A stretch of 64,000 nucleotides of DNA from Halictus rubicundus (GCF_050948215.1 NC_135149.1:9033001-9097000); one strand, 5' to 3'. Positions 11,708 to 24,310 are shown, numbered from the stretch's first letter. The notes: generated from the letters alone by a model not told the origin. Numbers and translations are program-made.

Positions 11708-14700
11708 TGTGACTTTATTATAATATCCAGTACAATGTTTCTGCAAGAGTATAAAAATTCAGAATAGCAAGCGGGGTGCCATTAGATTAGACGTAGTTCC
11801 GTAGAATTTACAATTCCGCGGCGCGAGTATGCGATACAAGAATATGAAGGGAGTATAGTTAAGGCAGCGGAAGATGGCGAAAAGGATAAAGTCAATTGCA
11901 GAAGGAAAAGAAGAAGAGATCGAGGCGAGGCGTGGGTTAGGTCAAACGGAGTAGCCTAACTGCGGTCAGACACGCGACAGACAAGCCATAATTTCTTACC
12001 AATATGAAACAAGGCCTGCGGTCGGCTACCACGGGTCGACTTTCAGCACCTCCTTTTCTCCGTCTCTCTCGCGCCACGTGTTCCGTGGTTGTTCGCTTCT
12101 CTCTTTAATCAGCGCAGCCCTTAATTTACGGGAGAATTAGAGCCCCGCTGAATCATAGCGACAGTTCTATAATTTTGTTGTTTCATGAAGATCGATGTGC
12201 TCGATGCTGCGGGTATTGTCTCTGCTCGTGATAAACATCTGACAAAGCCGGAGAAAATGTTCGCACTGCCTCGCTTTTAGGTACTTGATTCATGGGTATT
12301 TTACACTAATATTGCGAATTTACATACGTTTTTAAATACCTCTTTCATAAACGTTTTGTACAAATGCGCCAGAAAATAGATTTTATGGAACATTATTTAT
12401 TTAGATTGTTTTGCACAAATGTCCAAACTGTATTTAGAAAATGCTAATAGTGATTACTGGACAGCGGGTTTATGCATTTATGATAAGAATGGGTATGCGT
12501 AATTTAAAATAGTGATCGCATTAGCAAGATTTACACTGCTGCTGTTTCTACTAAACATATTAAGAAAGAAAATTCTATTTCACTCCAGTTTGTTGGAATT
12601 CTGGTAGAAAATTTTTATTTTGCATAAAATAATTAATTACTCGTGATCTAGTGATTACTCGAGAAATCAAGCACGTGATTATAACAGATGACACGTGAAA
12701 CAGAAAGCAGCAAGTATCGAGGCTGTTCTACGATTTGAAATGCACTTGGCTCCTTTAAAAGTTTAACAGGTTCTTATGGTGGGTGTGTGATGAGATGGAA
12801 AATTAATTCCTATCTAGACGATTATAACAATTTTTATAGAACAATTAATGAGGCACTACTGCACTCCTAATCACAATTTACCATCAAATCAATACAGTAA
12901 ACAGTTTGAAGAATCACCGAAGCTGTTACCCGGTTAAAATTAAACAAGTCGAAACAATGATGTGCGTCGCGTGTCAACTAGCGAGGCAGTACTGTACTTT
13001 CGTCTGAAGTTCACCGCTACATACACGAGAATCTACGCGGAGCTGTTCATATTTGCCGAGAGCGTATCTTTGTCGACGATGCAACCGTCGATGGAAACAT
13101 TCTCGTTAAAATAATCGTTGTTTATCTCAAGGTAACCCGTTTACGATTACATCACTGCTTATCGACGAACTGACCGTTCTTCGTGCGTCGGAAAACGGGC
13201 GCGAAACATGAAACCCCCGTGGAGCGGGAAGCCATAATTTCGCATTAAGCGGTAATCGCAATCGGAGTAAGTAATCGATATATTAGTCGTCCGTTAATTA
13301 ACGTCCTTGTGATCGCGATATAGACCGGGCCGGCCTGTCAACGGGTGAATTTACGAGGCTCACCTACGTTAGAAATCAGCAATGGCCTATCCTTTTCGGG
13401 TCGCTGGCTTCTGGTTAACTGGTTTATGTAAGAAGGGAAAGGACTGTATTCCCCAACCGTTACCGATAAAAACCGGTCAAATCGCGCGAAAATTATTGCC
13501 CAGTCAATCAATCCGATCGTGGCAATATACATACATACCGAGCCAATTTCGCGACGGAAGGTTTCTCGTGCGCTGATTTTCTAATGATGCTGCGACAGGA
13601 AAACCAGATTTCTTAATTACATCGACCGTTGCGTAAATTATCGCTACTATCCTGGATCGTGTTTTTAATGCGCGCGCTGCTCGCGCGCAGAAGTTTAGCG
13701 GAATTAAATGTGTCATCAGAATTTTAAATTGAGATATCGCAGCGATAAAATGTTTCCACAATGTATCCGGGGAACGTGATTAGGCGGTTGTAAGTTGTTG
13801 GACAAGGAGTCACGGTTAAACGAATCGAATCGTTAAAATAGCTATGCTAATCTCGTGCAGACTGATTCGTTTTCTTTTTTTTTTCGTTCGAAAAAATCGT
13901 GTACCTTATCTTCTACGAGGAAACGGTGGAAATCATGTCTGTAATTTATTAGTTTCAAAGCTGTTGCTACGGTGATCGAAATTATTAAAATTGGGAGTAT
14001 ATTCGAATTTTCCGCTTCGTTAAAAATGAATGTAATTTGTTGATGTAGGTATAAATTACTGTAGTACAACTGGTTCTTGTTGAGGAAATTTTGTAATTGG
14101 AGAAAAATGTCTGGGTTAGGAACGTTACACTCTTTTTCAGAAATTATTATACTCCCCCTATCCCATAAGAATAGTAGCAGTTGATGAAATTAATTTGTCC
14201 CATAATAATAGTAGCAAATGAAAATAAATATGGAATGCAACATTTACTATAAAAAATCTAGATTAAATTAAACAATAAATTAACAATATTACTCCTAATT
14301 TTTATTTTGAGTGTTCAGATAGTTTCTGGATTTTTCGATGAAATTAGAAAAATAGTTATAATTCGTAATAATTAGGTTAACCTAAAAATTAAAAGATGTG
14401 TCAAATTCTTTGTCGATTCTTTTTCTTATGTAAGGGTATTTTCTGATATACAGTGTCACTTCTGGGACTTGTTTGCGAGTTTTTAAAAAGAATTCTGGAG
14501 ACTGTTTTGTATTGACTTTTTGCACATAAATTTCCCATAACTTGTTGATTGTTTTTGCTTTATTTTGCTTTTGACACAGTGAAAAGTTATAATAAATCCA
14601 GACAAGTCTTAGACAACCAGGTCTTGAGATATGGCATTCACTGAAAATTAGGTTTCGAGAAAGAGACGTTTAAAAATGTTTTGTATCAGTTAGATGGAAA

Positions 14701-15200
14701 TAGGTACACTTCAATTATGTGTTGACATAAGATCGACTTATAGATCAAGAAAATGTAATAAGAGATAGATGTATTCAAATTAATATCATATTCCAAAATT
14801 AACGATCATAGTTCCGATTTTTTAAGTGCAAACCACCCCCTACGATTTCGTAAGGGTAGTTTCTCATTCTAGTAACAAACTAATACCAGAATCGTGTGGT
14901 AGTCGCAATCCCTTGAAAACGCTCTTCTCGCCATAAACAACGTATGAATAACATCAGCGCCAATTTAATTCGCTCTTTTACGTACCCATTCCACAGCGAC
15001 GTCGTTTCCGGTCAGCGAAACGCCATTTAGCTTCACCAGGGTATGATCCAGCGCTTTAAAACCTTTTCGTTATTATTACAATCTCCGGTGACACTCGCGC
15101 CGTTAATGAATATACCCGCACCTGGCCGATTATCATATTAATCTCGGCGCTGATCTTCGATCCTGGAAATGAATTCGCCGTTCCGAAAGGGATCCATCAC
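11708..15200. other. Unrecognised non-coding stretch
   Basis: No gene recognised. CpG-rich sections (11930-12230, 12960-13800) alternate with AT-rich ones. At 14160-14218 a ~20-bp unit, TCCCATAAxAATAGTAGCA, occurs twice, 38 bp apart. The CpG-rich sections have TAAT-rich motifs and could be regulatory, which I cannot test. Confidence 0.4.
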
Positions 15201-16286
15201 GGTTCCATCAGGAGCGTCAAGAACGAGTTTCCGTCCGTAAGGAAACACAATCAAAAATTCCCGACTCGTATGAACGGATAAGTGAAATGAAGGAACGAAA
15301 AAAAAACGAGTTTGAGGACGGAGGGGTGGGGGGAAATAAAGGGGGAAAAAGAACGGCCCATACGAGCCTGTGGAAGTCGACGGGATTAAAAGGACTTTCT
15401 TTTTTAATTGAAGCGTTCGAGGACGAGATTCATCTCCCGGTGACGAGTAGATGAATTGCGCGGGCGGGGGAGGCTGGTGGTGGTGGTGGAGGTCCTGAGG
15501 ATCGAAGAAGCACGCCGATACATCGATACGTCGTCGCGCGTTTTTGTATACACCGATGGGATAATAATTAGTCATCGATGGAACCTCGATTTTCATCGAG
15601 CAACATTTATAGGCGGATAAAGGACTGGTTGGGAATTCAAGTGCATCCTCGTTCCCTTCGTTCGGCGTACTCGAGCCACAGCGAAAATCGCGAAATCTGG
15701 AAACAAAAGTACGTTCCGGTAAGAAGAGGGTATAATATGGATCTCCATTTGAAATAAGCTCGCCCCAGCAACCACCCTTCGTTCACCACCCCCGCGCATC
15801 TGCCGGGCTTCTAGCACCCCCCGTGTACCTAGTTTGTTGCGTTTGAATATTCAACGCAAGTTTTTCTCCTTCTTTTTGTTCCCTTTCCTTCTTCTTCGTC
15901 TCTCTTTCTTCCTTCTTTTTTTTTTATTAGCTTGCACCCGCCCCCGCCCTCCTAGCTCCTCTTCGCCGCGCGGACCCACCCGGCAACGGGCATCTTTATT
16001 CATTGCCTTTCCAAAGATATAATTGAGTAATTATTTATAATATATCTAGAATATGCATGCTTCACTTCTCTCTCCGACGGAATTCATTACCGCGCTTACT
16101 ACCCCTAAACGTAACCTCTTGTTACCGTTTGGATTTCTAGCTTGCGGGTAACACAGTGGCTCTCACCCGTGCGTTCCCTCGTTCTCGTCAGTGTTGCCAG
16201 ATGGAAATAAGAATGGCAAAAACGAAAAGGGGAAGGTATTCGAAACGAAATCGCGTACCGAATTTGCGCGGTTTTTTTCCACGGTG
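15201..16286. other. CpG-rich block with purine and pyrimidine tracts
   Basis: Purine-rich between about 15285 and 15360 (GGGGTGGGGGGAAATAAAGG) and pyrimidine-rich at 15860-15990. The long minus-strand frame over 15138-15596 is proline/phenylalanine-rich because it reads these tracts, and I do not accept it as a gene. The block resembles those at 22.4-24.3 kb and 45-46.3 kb and may be promoter-proximal. Confidence 0.4.
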
Positions 16287-16330
16287 CACAGTGGGCCAAT
16301 TCTATAAATATAGGTGGAATTAATCTAAAA
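16287..16330 (+). mobile_element. Transib-like solo end
   Basis: CACAGTGGGCCAATTCTATA begins here, preceded by CGGTG (16282-16286), close to the CGNCG target of Transib transposons. It resembles the end at 51422 (CACAGTGGGCCAGATCGTAT). I find no opposite end nearby, so the element is truncated or the match is only a terminus. The right limit given here is arbitrary. Confidence 0.45.
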
Positions 16331-16852
16331 ATTTTCGTGTAACGAAATAGGTTAAAATTAGGTATTTTCCTAAGCTGTCACTCGATTGAGATAGGAAAGG
16401 ACACAGACTTATATCTGGTTTCATTTGTTAAATAAATAATAATCAAGTTCAAGTCTATATCTAAGCGAATATTTTATTGCCAAACACGTACGGATTTTTG
16501 TAGTACAGGCATTTATCTATTTCTACTAGAAACAATTCATATTTTTAGCTCCTACTAAAGTCGTAATTCACTGTTACACCACCACCTAAAATAATATTCC
16601 ATACTGTTTATGTTGGACTAGGATGGGAGTGTTTCAACCCTTTTGGTATTATTATAAAAAAATAGCCGAATTTTTAAGGGTCGATTTCACCCCCTTATAC
16701 AGAATTTGGACAGCAAAATATCCCGAATGTTTCGTAATTTTTTAAAAATCCTGGTTCGGCTACTTGCAAGTTAAAATTCCAAAATAAATAAATTGATAGT
16801 CAAATAAATTGATTGTGTGCAGAATAAAAATTGTTCAAGTCAATTAAAAGAA
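16331..16852. other. AT-rich non-coding DNA, perhaps old TE body
   Basis: No gene recognised. The stretch may be the interior of the element whose end lies at 16287, but nothing confirms this. Confidence 0.35.
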
Positions 16853-17060
16853 GTAGAAATCAGGGACCAAAAATAACAGTTATTCTAAAATTTTCTACAA
16901 TAAAAATCATTAATAAAAAGGTAATTATTATTGAAATTTAAGATAATCTACATGAAGTATAAAGAAAAAAATTCGAAGAACAAAATGATTAAAAAATATC
17001 GATTTATATACTTTTTGGTTACAAATAACAGTTATTAGTGTCCAAAAATTAGATCCTCCT

Positions 17061-17245
17061 CGGTAACTGTTATCGATGAAGAAAAACTATTTCGATTGCT
17101 CGAAGCAGTTATCAATGAGAGAAGTCCATTTCGATCACTTATAACAGTTATCAATGCGAGAAATTTATTTCGATAGCTCACAATAGTTATCGATGATCGA
17201 ATTTCTTTTTATTTGTTCATAATAATTATTGATGAGAAAGTTCAT
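17061..17245 (+). repeat. Subterminal ~42-bp repeats, left side of hAT H1
   Basis: About four units of a pattern like AACAGTTATCAATGAGAGAA followed by ATTTCGATCGCTCAT. They face the inverted array at 17641-17772. Paired subterminal arrays in hAT elements are commonly transposase-binding sites; that role is inferred here. Confidence 0.8.
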
Positions 17246-17588
17246 TTCAGTAGCTTATTTAATTACTGAGTTGTCTACTTTTTTCGGATGGAGCGAGCCT
17301 GTGAAATTCATTGAGAATGTTTCGTACAACAAGAAGAATCAACAGACTGTAAGAACAACACAAAATCTGAAAAAAAATTTTCAAAAATTTGTCAACTGGG
17401 AAAATCAGAAATATAGACTCCCGTATTTATGAAAAGTAGCGTGCATAATTTACGCTGTGCCCGCAACTCAGGTTAGCGTTGAACGAACCTTTCCTGCTCT
17501 ACAATTAACGTTAGATGATTTGCGGTGTAATTTGTCAAGAGAAAATTTGGAAAAAACTCATGTTTGTCACATTGAATTTCCATTGTAG
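17229..17588 (+). pseudogene. hAT transposase C-terminal (dimerisation) domain remnant
   Basis: hAT transposases end in a conserved dimerisation domain. Here the frame reads NWENQKYRLPYL, one in-frame TGA (17430-17432), then CIIYAVPATQVSVERTF and LRCNLSRENLEK, ending at a TAG at 17586-17588. The PATxxSVERTF block and the following RxNLxxENLE are the family signature. About 118 codons remain of a protein normally 500-700 residues long; the BED finger and catalytic core are absent. The N-terminal part here (17229-17380) probably combines out-of-frame and deleted sequence. Confidence 0.88.
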
Positions 17589-17640
17589 CATTTTAGCATT
17601 TGAAAGTTGTACCATTTAATAACAACTATTACAAATTTCC

Positions 17641-17772
17641 TTCATCAATGACTGTTATGAGCGATCGAAATGAGCTTCTCTAATTGATAACTATTATGAG
17701 CGATCGAAATAAATTTCTCTCATTGATAACTGTTATAAGTGATCGAAATGAATTTCTCTCAGCGATAACATT
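17641..17772 (-). repeat. Subterminal ~42-bp repeats, right side of hAT H1
   Basis: Three to four units of the inverse pattern (TGATAACTGTTATGAGCGATCG then AAATxxxTTTCTCT), mirroring the array at 17061-17245. Confidence 0.8.
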
Positions 17773-17906
17773 TACCAACAAGAGAAAAAATGTTCGGTTC
17801 CTTGTAATCCTTATTTGTAACCAATACGATTTTAGTCGCTGAAATATTTGTTATTCCATGACTTTTTTTCTCTTTGGTTATAACAGTTATGGTCCCTGGT
17901 AGAAAT

Positions 17907-18849
17907 TACATAGGAATGTATTTACTATGGTCCTCGGATCGAAGCACGAATGGAGTCTTATGGATTCCTAATGCTAATTCGCCGCGCAATCCGGCGATAT
18001 GGTAAAAACAGTATCAGAAGCGTTTAATGATCCATTAACGTGATTCGGGAAAGCCATTTATCCGCGCGTCGCTTGTTCTTCCCTTGTTTCTCTGTTAGTC
18101 TTTCGCGAGGGGGTCGAAAAACTTTATTGGGGCATAAATTCGCCCGCGGGACACGATAACTTTAAAATATTACGGAAATGAAAAGCTTTCGCCGACGCGT
18201 GCAATGTTTGCCTCCTTTCCCGCGAAAGATAATGCAACTACGGTCCGGATTTACGGGACGTTGTTTTGTAAGTGGACCATTCTCGTACGCGAAAGATACC
18301 GTGAATTTAAAGCCCGTTAAGCTACTTTTTCTCACTGGCCCCGGTGGCCGGCGACGGTACGCGGGTACTTTTCTCATATTACATAGGGAATAGGGAGGAT
18401 TTAAGTACCTCGAAAACCGTCCCTGACATTTGATAACGAGGGATAAGGCGGGGGCGGCAGCGAACAAAGAAGCTCGCCGCTCGGAAACACGTTACACACT
18501 TATGCATGCCGGGCTGATTCTTACGATGCACCTGGCCCCGCTGTTTTAGTGGACGGTTCCTGTCTTTAAACTAACGTTATTTCCTTCGTGATATCGTCGG
18601 GCTATCCATGCAAGCTTTCGAACATACAAAAAGTACTAGCCGAGGACTGTTGATGGTGCATCGCCGACCACACCGTGCTCTCTATTTTCGAGTTCCACTG
18701 AAAACGGGGTTGTAGAGGAGAGGATGTGGAAGTACGGCTCTTCCATTTACTCGAGGTTTCGTGCTTTGTTTAGCTTCATTCTTTGTCAATTCTTTGCGAT
18801 TATACTGTCAGCCGAAAGCAAACGCCAAGTACACACATTGAGTTTCGTA
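17907..18849. other. Unrecognised; CpG-rich 17940-18600
   Basis: No gene recognised. The CpG-rich part carries overlapping open frames on both strands (18162-18467 and 18178-18393) with no family resemblance. Confidence 0.4.
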
Positions 18850-18851
18850 TA

Positions 18852-19165
18852 CAGGGTGTCCCAAAATTGTTGCACTTACTTGGAACGGGTGATTCCCGAG
18901 GTCATTTGAAGTAACTTTTTCCTTTGCGAAAATATTCTCCGTGGCTTCATTGAGGAGTTATCAACGAAATACATACACCAATCAGAGCGCAGCTACAGCG
19001 GCCAAATTCCGGCTCAGCCAATACCGGTCCGGCATACGTCAGTTGTAGTCGCACTCTAATTGGTCTGTGTTTTTCGTTAATAACTCCTTAGCAAAACCTC
19101 GAAGAACATTTTTGTAAATAGCAAACACCTCTTTCAAGGAAATGCAACATTTTTGGGACACTCTA
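18852..19165. mobile_element. Fold-back MITE with TA target site
   Basis: Ends CAGGGTGTCCCAAAA and TTTTGGGACACTCTA, with TA on both sides (18850-18851, 19166-19167). Almost the whole 314 bp is one imperfect inverted repeat with arms of about 145 bp. The centre carries matched segments such as ACCAATCAGAGCGCAGCTACA and its near inverse, so each arm has a CCAAT-type motif. The CAGGGTGTCCC terminus is a common mariner-like form; there is no coding sequence. Confidence 0.87.
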
Positions 19166-19167
19166 TA

Positions 19168-22065
19168 CTTGATTTGTGAACTAGGCGATCTTTAATTTTC
19201 TTCGTAACATAATTAGTAAATTGTTAGATATACGCGGTATTTTATCATTACATTCACATTTATGTAGCTAAATAAACCTATGAATGTTTATATTACTTAT
19301 GATAAAAAAGAAACCGGTTGGAACACACATACAGGAACTCTTTAAAACCTTTTGTATCACAATACACTCCAAACCTCGTTTCGATGACACCTATTACTCC
19401 CTAAACACACAAACCTCCCAAGGAGTATTGCTAATTTTCAGTGAACTGAAAATCTCAGTAAAAATCTTTGCCAATGTTTTTCCAACGCATCAGAGAAATC
19501 TGAAATTCCCGAAAAATTCCCAGCACCAGAACGTACCTCGAAGCCTCCCCCGAAGAAGGGTTGAAGAGTTCAGTCATCCTTTTCGTCCGGCAAGGACCTC
19601 ATCAATGTCCCGTTTCTGCAAGGGAGGGGGCAAAAAATAAACTTAATATGATCCGGACTATATGAAGATGCGGCCGAGCGGCGTCCTTTGTTTTAAGCGA
19701 GGGTCGTTTGTGGTGTAGCACGCCCCCGCACACAGCCGCGCACAAAACGACCGCCCCCGCACACAAGGAGCCGGCTACCCCGTGTGTCCACCCTTCGTAA
19801 TTCTATCAGAAGCCAATCACGTCCGGTTGAGAGTGCTCGTTTTCGTGCATGCGGAAAATCGTTGAGGCGGAAACGTCGATTCCCGTCTTCGTGTCTTATG
19901 AAAATATTGGCTCCCATTGATCCGAGGGGGTGAGAAAGCCGAGACGAGACGAGACGCCTCTGAACTCAGCTTCCCCTACGAGTTTCCGGCCGTGCATCCC
20001 CCTAACGCGATGTCTACCAGGAGTGATAAACTACGACATTCTTCAGAAATTTTAGGCTCCACGGGTCTTACTTATATGCATCTCTCCGCTGAGGAAGGTG
20101 CAGATCACATCCTCGTGAGAAAATCATTTTAGTGTCGGTCTACTGTGTGAGAAACCAGAGTTGAGCATTATTCGAACTGTAAATATTTATCTGAAATAAT
20201 TATTCGAATAAATTCTCATTCGACTGAACATTTATTCGATGGTGACGAATAAAATTGTATTTGTTACCCGCATTCGTTGTCTGTTTTTCCAATTTTTCGA
20301 ATTCTTTTTACATATAGAATCATCCCCTGCCCGACTACACTCTGTAACTCAGGAAACTACTAGCATAAATTGCAGTTCTGTCTATCACAATATTTAATAT
20401 TAAATAGACTCGGAAGACCAAGCAAACAAAATTTTGAAACATTCGAAACACACACAGAAAATTAGATTCAGTTCTTCCTGAGCCCTCCGTTGAAATACTT
20501 AGTCTACTTCGGGATTCAAGATCTACCGCGCCGGATGCAGGAGGACAAGGGCACGAGGGTCACGAAATGGGTGTCGAGATTGAAAGATTCGCCGAAATCC
20601 ATGCCAATTTCCTCTCGCCGTAATGTCAAAATGTTATTGGCACTTAGGGTCCGCTGGTTTGCAGCTGCTCCTGAAGAAATTCGATCGGCTCGATCCTGCC
20701 TCTTGTCGAAAAAATGCTGAAGGGGTGCGCGGAGCGAGATCTTCTCTGGAATCTCGATGATTCGATGTTCGAGGCTCTGACGCCACTTACGAAGGGCATT
20801 CGTCATGCTCGCGATCAGGCCGTGTAATTAGCCGCGTTTTAAAAGGGAACGAATATTACGGGAAGCCTGCCAGCGAATTTCAATTGGATTATCGTTTCGC
20901 GCTACACACCACCGTTCCCGTAGAAAACGATGGGAACACATACATATATATATTATATATATATTTTTTTTTTCTCGCTACGGCCGCCGACAATCAAACC
21001 AGACAGACTAGTAACAGAAATGAATTTTGTATGGGATGAATGGGATATTATCGTCCGTGTTCCCGGAGTTTATAATGCACTTTATCACGAATGGATTTTA
21101 TCGGGGCGGGTCCCGCCTCGGATCGATGAATCATTATTTCAAAAAATTCTTTCGCCGGCCGCATTATGATTAATCATTTCATCGGCAAATTGTTCGGAGC
21201 CATTATTTGCGGAAAAAATGTATGGGCTCGGCTCCATGGTGGAATGGGCCGCGATGACGCACGAAATTCGACAAGCTTTCCACGAGGATCTTTGCACTCG
21301 CGCGCTCGATTCGCAAATGTTTGCACATCGGAGGAGAGTTCACTATCACTTCAAGACTGAGCCAGTTTTTTCTGTGTTGATAGTGGACTATAGATTTTAC
21401 TCATTGTCGTCGTTTTCAGTTTTTATTAAAGAGTTTGCTGCGATTTCAGGCACGCAATGGATGCGTTTTGCTTTGAATTATTATAGATTCGGGGGACATT
21501 TTTTCGTGGGGGTTTCAGGGTTTGGATCGAAAAATTGATTCGTTATTAGACTGCATACCTTCACGAAAAGTACAATTTTTCCGCTTTAATTGCATGAAAG
21601 TGGAGTTAAATATTTTATTTCTGTCAGTTACTACTTCACTATTCTGTTTCAATGAACTCTCACTGAATCAAATTTGCAGTCCAGTCAATATCGGCCGCTG
21701 TATTTTTAAACTATTGAACCGACTGTACGATTCTACCACACAATAATTGTATTTAACTTTGAAAATTTATAATTTTGAAGGATACAGTATTTTTTCGTGT
21801 CGGTACATAGAATATGTATTATTAGCAGAATAAGGTTTTTATAGCAAAACATGGTGTGCATAAGTTGCGAGAAATAGAAGCTGTAGAAAGAAATTGACCT
21901 CTTCCCCCAATAATTTTAATAAGTTGCAGATAAAATGATAAAGTCCTTTCACAGTATTTTTACAATTTTTTCACCAACTCATTTTCAGGCTGTTTGGAAA
22001 GTATGTCAACAATTTATTCGTTACTATAAAATAACAGAACAATTTTCCAACAATGTACTAAACCA
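19168..22065. other. Unrecognised non-coding stretch
   Basis: A mix of CpG-rich (19680-20140, 20820-21340) and AT-rich DNA. A terminus-like segment at 20320-20362 (AGAATCATCCCCTGC then TGTAACTCAGG) matches one at 42923-42968 and is probably a mariner-type remnant. At 20516-20806 a 96-codon minus-strand frame has unbiased composition but no family I know. AT microsatellite at 20940-20968. Confidence 0.4.
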
Positions 22066-22312
22066 AAAAATATTCCCAGTTCTGCCCTAAGGCGCCACTA
22101 AAAATTGCTGTATCATTATTCGAAATATTGTTTACATTATTAAACTTGTTTGTATTTAATAAATTACTAAACATTTCAGCATTGCACGAGTAAATTGCAC
22201 CATTTTCGTATGTATAACATGAAAAAAAAATAGATGTATATCGAAGGGAAATATTCTAGGTCGGAAGAAATGTTTCGTTTTGGAGTTAGAATAGCCTCGA
22301 GTGCAAATAATT
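22066..22312 (+). mobile_element. piggyBac-like MITE (family P2), worn copy
   Basis: Matches the 26937 element along its length: GGCGCCACTAAAAATTGCTG near the left, GGTCGGAAGAAATGTTTCGT and then GCCTCGAGTGCAAA at the right. The TTAA target sites are no longer recognisable at either side, so the exact limits are uncertain. Confidence 0.75.
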
Positions 22313-22429
22313 GAAAAAGTACGTACGTCAACAATTTAAATTTCCACTTCTACATATGTTACCCAGCCAGAATCACCGAACACAACCCACAATCAAAAAA
22401 TCTCATCGCGTCTCTCGAATTCCGAAAAT

Positions 22430-24310
22430 CCTCACCTCAGATTTCCCCGAGCACTCGAAGGGGCAGCAAAGCTAGGTGCGAGTAACGCGGGGCGCAAACA
22501 GAAGACACCGTCCATAAAAGCAGTATTTAATAACCCGATTCCCGTCGGCCGATATTTACATTTCCCTTTGTGCCGTAGCCGGCCGCCCGGAGACGGAATC
22601 TGGCGTCGGCGTCGGCGTCGGTGGGAAGAAGACACGTTCCGTACTCGAGTAAACGATTTCAATTACTTCCACCGCGGCGCTGGTCCTAATAGCCGAAGTT
22701 ATCGAGACACTTTCACACGTGTCGCTCGAAGGTGGGGGTTGGCAGGTGGAGGCGGTGGTTGTCGTCCAAGTCCGCCCTCGTAAGAGACCGTATCCCGGAA
22801 GATAGAAAGAGAGGAAGCCGCCCCTTTCGGCACGGCGTCGAAGCAACAACCCTCACCCCCTACCAGCCTCTAGAATCGTCGGTGCGGGACTTTCCGCGCA
22901 GACTGTACCTGCATGCCAACAGCGTCGGTCGCCTGAAAGTCGAGCACATCATTTTATCTCCATGATAAATACGCTACATTTTATGCGCATTATTTTCCGC
23001 CCACCTCCACAGGGTGCGACGCGACCCGAACCCCAGATCCTCACTCTTTCTCTCTCCCAACCCCATCTTTCCAGGGTTCCTCTGCCACCCCCGCAACGAC
23101 ACATACGCGGAACGCGGGTTGTATCTCACCGGTGCTCGTCGTTCGCAACCGAACCACCCCTTTGCCCCGCGACCCTCTTCGGCTTCTCCTGGCCGTGGGT
23201 CCTCCACCTCTCGCGCGCGGCAAGCCTCCTCGTCTCGTCCTCTAACCCGTCGGTCGGTCGGTCGAATGGTTCGGCCGACCGGCCACACCGCCAACCCCGT
23301 ACACAGCCCATCTTTTTTAATGTTAGGCAGTTATAGCCGGTGCGCAACGCGACCGCGCGTTCGAGGCTCTGCTTTTTCTCTTCCTCCTCCGGCAACACGC
23401 TGCCCGCGTGCGTCTATTTCGCTTTCCTCGTCCGGTCTCTGTCGATGCTCGCCGTCTCTCTTTCTCTCTTTCTCTTTCCCCGGCGCTGGGGAGAGGGGTG
23501 GTGGAAAAAAAAAAGAAGAGGACTTAGGTCAATTTTTATCACACAAACCGGCCGACCGAGCGGCACCCATAAAAAATGCCTCTTTACGTATGGCGATTGG
23601 TCCGCAACGGGGCTCCGGGGGTAATGCCGAACCGCGCGCTCTTTTTCTCTCTCTCTATCTCTCTCTCTCTCCGACACCCTCTTCCCCCTTCTCTTCCTCT
23701 TTCTACTCTTTCTCCTATACACACTCACTCCCGCGACCCTCCGCGCTGTTCCATCGTGTATCGGTATCCTCTTTCGCTCTTTCGTCGTCCGTTCGCTTCG
23801 TCGTTCTTGCCACCCCGCTTCTCTCTTTCTCGTTCGTTCACCCTCGACCCCTTCTCGCGATCTCGCTTCCCCCTGTTGCCTTTGCTTCCACGCTTTTTTT
23901 CCCTCGCGCTCTGGCGTGTTTTTTTTTTTTCGACGCGGGAAAAAAATGCGCGCCGCCCGTCGATTGGTCGAGGGGACAGATGACGTAGTGAGCGACGTGC
24001 CACCCCCCGGCACGTTTGGGGGTGGGGATGCACGCGAGACGACGGTGAGAGGGCGCGCGGTCGAGTGCGAGCTCCGCCACCCGACCGGGGGGCGGGGAGG
24101 GGGTGCATATATCGAGGGGGTGCGCGATACCGAGGAGGGGAGCGGGCCTCAGGTCGAATTGGATGGAAATATTATTACATCGGAGAAACCTTCGCGAACC
24201 TTAACGCGCGATCGAGTGCCGCCGCCGGACTCGGGGAACGGGTGACAGACCCCCGAAATCACCCCTGAAGAGCCACCCCCGTAGAGACGCACGGTTTAGG
24301 GTCGATCGTT
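22430..24310. promoter_or_regulatory. CpG-rich, CT-tract-rich block; possible promoter region
   Basis: The longest GC-rich, CpG-dense block in the window. It contains GTCGGC triplet runs (22600-22622), long CT tracts (23640-23720, 23455-23482), ATTGG boxes (inverted CCAAT) near 23594 and 23963, a TGACGTAG CRE-like site near 23982 and a GCATATATC TATA-like element near 24105. Frames up to 324 codons are open on several strands at once and read as low-complexity Ser/Pro/Leu/Phe or Arg/Lys/Glu, so they are not convincing proteins. I infer a promoter or 5' UTR region of a gene whose body is outside my recognition; transcript data would decide. Confidence 0.4.

Larger units (their letters stand above)
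16861..17898 (+). mobile_element. hAT transposon (family H1), copy 1
   Basis: A 1,038-bp element with ends CAGGGACCAAAAATAACAG and the inverse-type TAACAGTTATGGTCCCTG. An exact 8-bp duplication, GTAGAAAT, flanks it at 16853-16860 and 17899-17906, as expected for hAT insertion. Inside each end lies an array of ~42-bp repeats in opposite orientation (17061-17245 and 17641-17772). Between them is only the C-terminal part of a transposase gene. The element is therefore non-autonomous. A second copy lies inverted at 51451-52389. Confidence 0.93.

Noticed and set aside
15138..15596. 152-codon minus-strand frame
   Set aside because: Proline- and phenylalanine-rich because it reads purine tracts on the opposite strand; no family resemblance.
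20516..20806. 96-codon minus-strand frame of ordinary composition
   Set aside because: No recognisable family, overlapped by a 76-codon plus-strand frame, and no splice or promoter context that decides it. Kept only as a note.
23014..23988. Longest open frame in the window (324 codons, plus strand)
   Set aside because: It reads through CT and GC tracts, the product is low-complexity Ser/Pro/Leu/Phe, and other frames on both strands are open over the same bases. No domain is visible.
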